Source: Bullera alba (Eukaryota > Basidiomycota > Tremellomycetes > Tremellales > Bulleraceae). Taken from it: DNA of 64,000 bases. Each line of letters opens with the position of its first letter. The stretch's first letter is position 1. A model generated the notes under the pieces. It made no database searches and had not been told where the DNA came from. It saw only the letters and a program-made list of their open reading frames with translations. Location of the stretch: NCBI GenBank assembly GCA_001600095.1, contig BCIX01000002.1, positions 1,240,001 through 1,304,000 on the forward strand. Direction: 5' to 3'. Below, piece by piece: positions 57,133 to 64,000 of the stretch. A program made the translations under genes and the position numbers.

Positions 57133-58521
57133 ATGTCTGTCTTCACGAAACAAGCCTTCACCATGTCCGCCATGCCCACGCCGGCGGGCACGGCACCACC
57201 TTCTGTCGCCAACTCGAGAAGAGGTTCTTTCGTCAACCACTCTTCGGGTGCCATGACGCCTGCCAACGACCCACACATTGTGGAAATCAATGTCGAGTCT
57301 GTATTGTTCGACATGGACGGTACTTTGATCAACTCGAGTCCTGCTGTCGTTGTCGCTTGGGAGACCTTTGCCAAGGACTACCCTCTGGACCTTGACGACA
57401 TTCTGAGATGTGAGTAAAGAGTGTCGATTCCGCGAGAACGCTCACTGATGAGATCTCAGCTGCCCACGGTATGAGAACAATTGACGTTCTGAAAAAGTGG
57501 TGTGGTATCACAGACCCAGAGCTGCTGGAAAAGGAGGTCGTACGATTCGAGACGGCAATCCTGAACGCTGCTGAGGAGATTGGCAAGTCGTCAGGCAAGT
57601 CCGGTATCGAGGTCCTGCCAGGTGTCGCCAAATTGCTCGGTGACCTGTCCGAAGGCAAGGAGGAGCGAGGAGAGGAGAAGTGGGCCATCTGCACGAGTTG
57701 TGAGTGACTCTGCAAAGGCGCAAAGTTTAGGGAAACGACGCTGACATACGAATCGTAGCCACCTACTTTTACGCTGGAAAAGCTATCCCCATTGCCGGTC
57801 TGCCCACACCCAAAATCTTCGTTACCGCCGACTCGGTAACCCGAGGAAAGCCATTCCCTGACCCATACCTCCTCGGAGCCTCGGGTTGCAACGCCTCGCC
57901 TTTCGAGTGTCAGTAGAGCGGGATATATAAGTTCAAGCAATCACTGACCTCTTGACAGCTTTGGTCGTCGAGGACGCTCCCACTGGTATCCGATCCGGTA
58001 AAGCTTCCGGTGCTCGAGTTCTGGCCACATGTACATCCCACGACCGAGAGGATCTCGAGAAGGAGCGACCAGACTTCCTGGTCGAAGACCTATCACACGT
58101 CAAGGTTGTCGGATGGGATGCCGAGACCAACACTTTCAAATTGATCATCGAGCAGCCCGTCGACAGAGGACACCACAACACAAAAGCCACACCCGACGTC
58201 ACTCCCGCCATCACACCCGCTGGATCGAGGATGAACTCGTTCTCTGGTGATCTCCGAAGTGGTCTGATGAAGAGCTTGAACAAGGACAACTACACTGGTA
58301 AACCATCGGACGAGTTGACTGGAAACGACTCTGTGGTTGGATCGCCAATGCCATCTGCGCCAAACTCGAGGCCAGGTAGCCCCGGTCCACAGGACAGGGA
58401 AGGTGCTTCTGACCTCTCGAGGAGGCCATCGGTACAGGGTGTTACAACGCTAGAGTCCTTCAAGAAGGCTTTGGCCGGAAACGCCCAGAAGAAGAGGGCT
58501 CCAGTCCAGGAGGAGGACTGA
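57133..58521 (+). CDS. GPP1: Glycerol-3-phosphate phosphatase (HAD family)
   Basis: Dephosphorylates glycerol 3-phosphate to glycerol (Gpp1/Gpp2 type; 2-deoxyglucose-6-phosphatases are close relatives). HAD motif I is VLFDMDGTLINSSPAVVVAW at about residue 55; the Gpp-type cap has AHGMRTIDVLKKWCGI (compare HGWRT in yeast). Motif II lies at WAICTS, the lysine of motif III in TRGKPFPDPYLLGA, and motif IV in LVVEDAPTGIRSGKASGARV. Four exons, about 410 residues, far longer than yeast Gpp1 (about 250), through a 55-residue N-terminal and a 120-residue Ser/Pro-rich C-terminal tail. Both tails hold RRxS kinase-type motifs (SRRGSF near 57215 and SRRPSV near 58420). Head-to-head with GPD1. Confidence 0.9.
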
Positions 58522-58802
58522 AGGGGGGCTACACACTGATTTGGTGACACAAAGCCGGTCAGATCATATCACACTGCACGGAACTTATAGAGCACAATGC
58601 ATGTAGCAATTAGGCAGCTAAGCAGAACTGGTGCATCATCTCCAAGTACCCTTGCGATCGACCTAAGTATAGGAATTTACGGACAATTGGAGAGACGTGT
58701 TCTTCTCATATGGGCCTGGGCAGAAGACCGTCTACACGTGCAGCTGGCGCCGGGATACATATGCTTCGCAGAGTGGTACAGATACCGGCCAAAGATCATC
58801 GA

Positions 58803-61676
58803 TCATGCGCTGACCTTCGACTTCTTCTTCACCTCAACGCCCTCAAACAGATCGTCAATCTCGTCTTTCTCCACCTCTTTCCTCTTCTTCTCCAATTTGG
58901 GTACCTCCACTTTGGGCGGAACAGCCGGTCTTCCCTTTCCATCGACGCCCGTGTGTTTCTTCCTCCACTCGTCGGGTCGGCGATCGAGCAGATGGAGGTC
59001 TAGTTTGGAAGCGAAGAATCGTCCGTACTGTGACGAGGCCAGCGTGTTGGCGTCCCCGATCAGGCTTTTGGCTATCTTCTCCTGTAACGGCCGTCCAGTC
59101 AGCACATGTCCATCTCGCCGGTCCATTCGCCTTCCAGGACAATTTGAGTGGCTCTAGTGGAACTAACCTTCATGAATCCATCGGCTTTGGCCCAGATGGT
59201 ATCCGCGACTCGACTTCCCATCCTGTCTTGAGCTAGCTCTCGGTAATGACCCAAAAAGGCGGATATCAACCGTCTCCGATGCTTTGGCGGCACTGCCTCC
59301 GACGTCAAGACACAATCCAGGAAATGCGATGCGATTGTCGAAGAGGCGTATTCCAGCAGTGTCTCAGCCGGCTGCGCTAACAGACTGTTATAGGCGATCA
59401 GCATGGTAACACAAGGTTACGGAGAGGATTGTGAGCTCACCTGTCGAGAATGCTGACGTTGCCCTGGGGGATCTTGACCAGAGCTTGGAGCAAGAGGCAT
59501 CCCTGCATGTTTGGCGAGAGATCCTCTCCTTGCTTAGCCTTTGGATTTCGTCTCGTCTTCCAACCTTCCAATCGCGCAGCGGCAGCGGCGGCATCTTCTG
59601 CGTCCTTGTCGATCGCTTCGGAGGGGATCTCAATCTTGTCCTCATTCTCGTCAAGCGGTGTACCGGTCTTGATCGCTTGGTACGCCTACATCACTTGAGG
59701 TCAATGAGTGCTCTTCGGAGATCGGCTGAGTACTCACGGCAAACGACTTCAGGGTCATGAGGCAGGGCACGAAGAACTTCTTCTCCTTTACGGGCAGGTC
59801 GATTGCTGATTGTATCAGCTAAGACAGCGTCAGCTGGTGTTACAAATATCAACCCCTTTGCAGCTTTACCTACCTCAACTACCGACTTTTGGACAGCCGT
59901 CAACGTCACTGCTCTCTCTGCTAGAGCCTGTAGGGCACTGGTCCGAGCGGTTTCTATAGATGTGGATCAGCTCAATGATCCGATGCAAAGGAGCTATTTC
60001 TCTCTGCAATTCGTTACTCACTGATCAACGCCCTTCCCCCAGCGACTGCCTTGCACTCCCTGATGACCCCTTCGACACCCTCGACGTTTAGCCTCGAGAC
60101 ACCTTTTGCAACGACGAAATTGGCGAATGGATGTCCGGCGAATTTACCGACTTTGCCCTCGAAATACGTCTTCCAGTACGGCTTGAACATGTGTTCAGGG
60201 CAGATCGCCAGTATGGTCTCCTGTAGTCTTGATCCTAGAGGCGTGGTGAGGAGCAGGGCGGGATATGGCTGCGCTTTCGGTTCCGACTCGGCATTGCTCT
60301 CTGTGGAATGTATCATCAGCTTCTGCCGAGTATGAACCAGGTAGCGAATATCCACTCACTAAGATGCGATACCATGCCTTCGGTGATGATGTCAAGTAGA
60401 GATCCCTCGGAATCGGCTCTGCCATCTTCGACCTCAATCTCCAATAGCAGCTGAACGGCGACTGCTCCAACGGCATTGATCCCCATCGATTTCCACTCGT
60501 TTGCGCTAACTCTGGTCATCAGATCTTCGAAGAGTGCCGTGCGCTGCTTGACCAGATCCTCGGGCAGGGTCCGCTTGACCGCCTTGCCTTTTCCTTTCCC
60601 TTCTTCGTCCCCGAAAATGGATTTGCCCTGCACAGCCTGGTTCTTCCTGTACTTGCCGCTCTTTTTCGAACGGATATTGCCTCCTTCTCCTGCGTCCAAA
60701 GCGGGAACAGCACGTCCTGGCGTGAGAACGATGAAGAGAAGTCGGAGAGGTGGCGAAGCATGAGGGTTGGACAGAAGCGAGGGGATCGATGGCTTCAGCA
60801 GGGTGACGAGGTCGTGGAAGATTGTTGTCATGGTGGGCAATACACCTTCGGAGGGTTTAGTCTTTTCTTGTTCCGTATGTTGTGGTGGGTATACTCCTCG
60901 AGCCTGAAGCAGCGTTGTCAGTCGGTACCTCTAGGGAGGAGTATGATCACACTCACCTCTCTGTCCAAAGTATCCGCGGCAAGCGTGAACCATGTTTGCA
61001 CAACATGACTTCCAAATCGATGTCCAATGAGTATCTCCCACTTGTCTCCAAAGGCATCTCCGATGACTCTTCTTCCCCAATCTCCCAACGATGGTAACAA
61101 TCGCTCGAGCACAACCGCACAGTCCGGATCCGTTGATACTGTGAGCTCATGTCCTCTCAGCTCGCTCAGCACCGACTGCAGAAACAGCTGTCGGTCTAAA
61201 AGATCACAGAATCAGCCACGACCGACTAACAAGCTCCCTCAGCCCCACTCACCCTCTCTCTCCTCGCCGACAGAGGAAACACCTTCCCAGTCCTTGATCT
61301 GATCGTCCACTGTGCGGAAGTACGCTTTCGTGTCTGGGTCCAGAACGCCAAAGGGGATCTCTGCGTCCGTCCTCGCTCCTCTCGCCCATCCAGTCACTTC
61401 ACCCCCTTCTGCTCCGTCAACTGGCGCAGAAGCCGGCTGTTCGCCTTGACCTGAAGGTGCTGCTGGTTCAGCCTGTCTAGGAGCTGGTGGAGGCCTTCGA
61501 CCTTGCAGTAGCGCCGCTCTGGAGGGATGGATTCCCGATGGTCCAGCTTGCGGTTGCTCAGGCTCGGGTTGGGCTGTCACCTCCTCAGTTTTGGCGAGTT
61601 GCGGTCGGGCATATTGATCGTCCTCTTCCGTCTTCGGCTTTCTCCTTCCTCTTTTTCGGATCTGTTCTTTCGGCAT
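58803..61676 (-). CDS. NOP9: Nop9, pumilio-like nucleolar pre-40S factor
   Basis: RNA-binding ribosome assembly factor that guards the 20S pre-rRNA D-site from premature cleavage. The start MPKEQIRKRGRRKPKTEEDD is basic, with a nucleolar-signal look. The PUM-type repeats begin AYFRTVDDQIKDWEGVSS and DRQLFLQSVLSELRGHELTV; further ones have VLERLLPSLGDWGRRVIGDA and HRFGSHVVQTWFTLAADTLD. Later repeats have RLQETILAICPEHMFKPYWK, GKVGKFAGHPFANFVVAKGV, LEYASSTIASHFLDCVLTSE and MGSRVADTIWAKADGFMK. The end has ASSQYGRFFASKLDLHLLDR with RRPDEWRKKHTG and a Lys-rich tail. About eight introns, about 800 residues. Confidence 0.93.
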
Positions 61677-62010
61677 GACGGGGAACCACTTGCAAGAGCT
61701 GAAGTTGGTGATACAATTAGCTCAAGTGCACTGTGCAGTGACAGATGTCCGCGACTACCTATAGCTCATAGAGGTCAAGCTTCGCTGAAATCTTGTGGAC
61801 AGGCACCAAGTCACGTGACTCTCGCGGCTCGCGGGTCTTTCCGCCGGATCCGATGCGTCCGTACTCCCGGTGAGGGTGACGACGGAACACGATATGATGG
61901 TGTTGTTGAGGTGTAGTCTGCACCGTCGATAACGTTGAGCAGCGCATAGCCTGGGTTGTCAGGTATCGGAGATCCCTTGAGAGGATCATATGCGAGGAAC
62001 GGAGTCGACA
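61677..62010. promoter_or_regulatory. Divergent promoter of NOP9 and VPS23
   Basis: 334 bp between two start codons on opposite strands. No clear motif. ORFs inside it are unconvincing. Confidence 0.5.
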
Positions 62011-64000
62011 ATGGCTTCAATGGACCTGACGCGGGAATGGCTGCAGAACGTTCTGCGGCCATACGCCTCACGCGATCGCATACTCCCGGAGGTACTGGAC
62101 ATACTGCAACAACGCCGGACTTTGGCCGTCAAGACAGACGCTTTCAGTGAGTAGCTAAGCATCCTTGGAAGATACGCTCGATAGAGACGGACCCTTGGTG
62201 ATCGCTCGAACGATCAGACGTACTGACAACGCTAAGCCTTTGATACCGGTCACACGGCACTCCTCCTCCTCTTACATGGGACTCTGCCAATAACATATAG
62301 GGGAGCGACGTATCATATCCCAATTCATCTCTGGATACCACTAGACTACCCTCGCTCGCCTCCCCTGGCGTTTGTGGTACCGACGAAGGAGATGGCCGTT
62401 CGGAAAGGAAGGGAGGTAGAACCCGGAGGCAGGGTCAGAGAGGAGATTGTCCAAACATGGTGGAACGGCTGGCAGGTGGGTATAGGGAGCTGGGACCCTT
62501 TACTGCTGCTCCCAATCAGACGTTTCTGTTAGCTGATGACGCGCTGGAATAGGACAAAACATTAGAGATGCTGCTCAGACAGTTGACTTCAGTCTTCTCG
62601 GCGGCTCCGCCCGTCTACGCCAGGCCTCCCGAGCAAGCTGCAGCGGCATCCTCATCGCCAAGGTCGACACCGAGGCCACAGTACGAGCAACCTAGATCTC
62701 CATCACAAGCAGGACCCTCAGTAAGAGACACGGATCTGGATACCGCGAGAGCTTCCACTGATCAGTACAGCAGCAACAACCTCCCCCACCTCCTGCTAGA
62801 CCGTCTTTCGGGCCTCAAAATGGTCATCCAGAGGTGCGCAATGTGCCCACAAAGTAAACATCTTGTCTTCTGCTGACAGTTGTACAGTCTCTGCCCCAGT
62901 ACAGATCATCTCCGGGTCCTCCTAACCCATACAGCGGGGGACCTCAACGACCACAGCAGCAACCACAGCCACAAGGTCCTCCACCGGTCCCACAGCTTCC
63001 ACAGCGGCCCTATATCTCTATGCCCCATCATCCACCAGGATCTCAGCAGTCTGCAAGTCCATCATCTCCACTAAGACCTAATCAGCCAAATTCGCCTCAA
63101 CGGCAGATGTCTCTCCCTCAACAGCAAACCCCATATCCACCTCAGCAATTTGGACATCCGCCCCATCAGCAGGCCATACAGCAGCAGAATACTGGAATGT
63201 CAGATCGGGCTATTCCCCCGCAACAAGGGTATCCCAACCAAGGATATGGGCAGCATAGTAATGGCTATCAGCCAACACCGCCAAATATCCAGCGACCCCC
63301 TCCCCTGCCGCCCCAAGCTCAGTCATCGGTTCAGAATCAGCCTCAACGGTCCCTTCAGCCTCAACAGCGCACAATGGAGGACCTCCTATCGTCGCCAGGT
63401 CAGACATCAGACGGTCTGCCTGATGCTACATCTCCTCCACCATTGCCTCCGTCGAAACCGCCTCCACCGTCATTACTCCACCTCCACTCGATACTGCTTC
63501 CTCATCTATCCGCCTCCCTGCCGCCACTCATACACTCTTTGCAGGCGGGCCGACAACATATGCTAGAGCGGAAAGAGGATCTCGAATCGGGCGAGCCGGC
63601 TATCAAAGATGAGATGGCACGCTTAGAAGCTGTGAAGAAGGTCTGCGACTCTGTGGGGAGGAAAATGGACGATGTGGTTGCCAAAGGGGCAGAAAGGGTA
63701 GCTGACCTGGAGAATCGAGGCGAGATCAGTGTAGACGAGGTGGTATGCGGAATCTCCATCGTACACAATCAGTGAGCTGGCCGGTCTATTGTTTACGAAT
63801 GACGAGCTCCGCTGATGCGATTCGGTTTAAGACTCGTCGATCTCGTTGCTGAAGATAACGCGATAGAGGACACGATATATCATCTGACCAGAGCACTGGA
63901 AACCGAGCGTATAGATCTGGATCGATTCCTGAAGGTGAGCACAGCGGGATAGGGCTGTCATGAGTGAAAAAGGTTTAACACTGTGATGCCTTCTAGTCTA
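62011..64000 (+). CDS. VPS23: ESCRT-I subunit Vps23/TSG101, 5' part
   Basis: Endosomal sorting of ubiquitinated membrane proteins; the N-terminal UEV domain binds ubiquitin. The start MASMDLTREWLQNVLRPYAS leads to VLDILQQRRTLAVKTDAF, then an intron, then DTGHTALLLLLHGTLPITYR, GATYHIPIHLWIPLDYPRSP and PLAFVVPTKEMAVRKGREVE, ending TWWNGWQ. There is no catalytic cysteine, as expected for a UEV. A long Pro/Gln-rich linker (62600-63420) follows, its introns chosen to keep frame (e.g. PTSQ-like GPS to QQQPPPPPARP; GHPE to SLPQYRSSPG). The coiled coil is HMLERKEDLESGEPAIKDEM and on to RMDDVVAKGAE-like helices. The steadiness-box start is LVDLVAEDNAIEDTIYHLTR with ALETERIDLDRFLK, then a donor at about 63935. 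The rest lies beyond the window. Confidence 0.93.

Noticed and set aside
1..64000. tRNA, rRNA, CRISPR, transposon and telomere-like sequence
   Set aside because: Looked for A/B-box and TTCGA-type T-loops, regular spaced repeats, transposase or reverse transcriptase motifs and telomeric arrays; none was convincing.

Overview
The window is nuclear DNA from a basidiomycete fungus, most likely a tremellomycete yeast (Cryptococcus/Kwoniella-type relatives). The basis is dense gene packing, many introns of about 50-60 bases with GTGAGT-type donors and CTRAY branch points, very Ser/Pro-rich proteins, a DUF6534 seven-helix protein and fungal complex I subunit NuzM. No tRNA, rRNA, transposon or CRISPR array was recognised. 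All gene models are hand-spliced from the sequence. Introns are everywhere, so coordinates are genomic spans from start to stop codon.

Layout: the 3' part of a RasGEF gene (+); translation factor eIF5 (-); an EF-hand MscS-type mechanosensitive channel (-); a DUF6534 membrane protein (-); a small two-exon tail-anchored protein (-); a YeeE/YedE sulfur-type transporter (+); a D-2-hydroxyacid dehydrogenase (-); the exportin CSE1 (+); an MFS sugar transporter (+) with an apparent AT-AC intron and an 8-nt exon; a coiled-coil protein with a hydrophobic tail (-); two unrecognised small genes (+), the first with an apparent frame break; complex I subunit NuzM (-); a large Fab1-like lipid kinase without a FYVE finger (+); a GIY-YIG (T5orf172) protein (-); a mitochondrial PPR protein (-); a giant Ser-rich protein resembling Byr4/Bfa1 (+); a membrane-anchored GH3 beta-glucosidase (+); a LENG1/CIR_N protein (+); an aquaporin (-); NAD-dependent glycerol-3-phosphate dehydrogenase GPD1 (-); glycerol-3-phosphatase GPP (+); pumilio-like ribosome factor NOP9 (-); and the 5' part of the ESCRT-I gene VPS23/TSG101 (+).

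Most neighbours are unrelated housekeeping genes. The exception is 52.2-58.5 kb, where an aquaporin, GPD1 and GPP are consecutive. GPD1 and GPP catalyse the two steps from dihydroxyacetone phosphate to glycerol and share one 974-bp head-to-head promoter with stress-type sequence motifs. This is a candidate physical cluster for glycerol/osmotic adaptation. The mechanosensitive channel at 4.9-8.5 kb touches the same physiology, but its proximity may be chance.

The other main observations concern RNA processing: an intron with ATGAGT...TTAC ends, and exons of 8, 15, 19 and 20 nt that each restore a conserved motif or frame.
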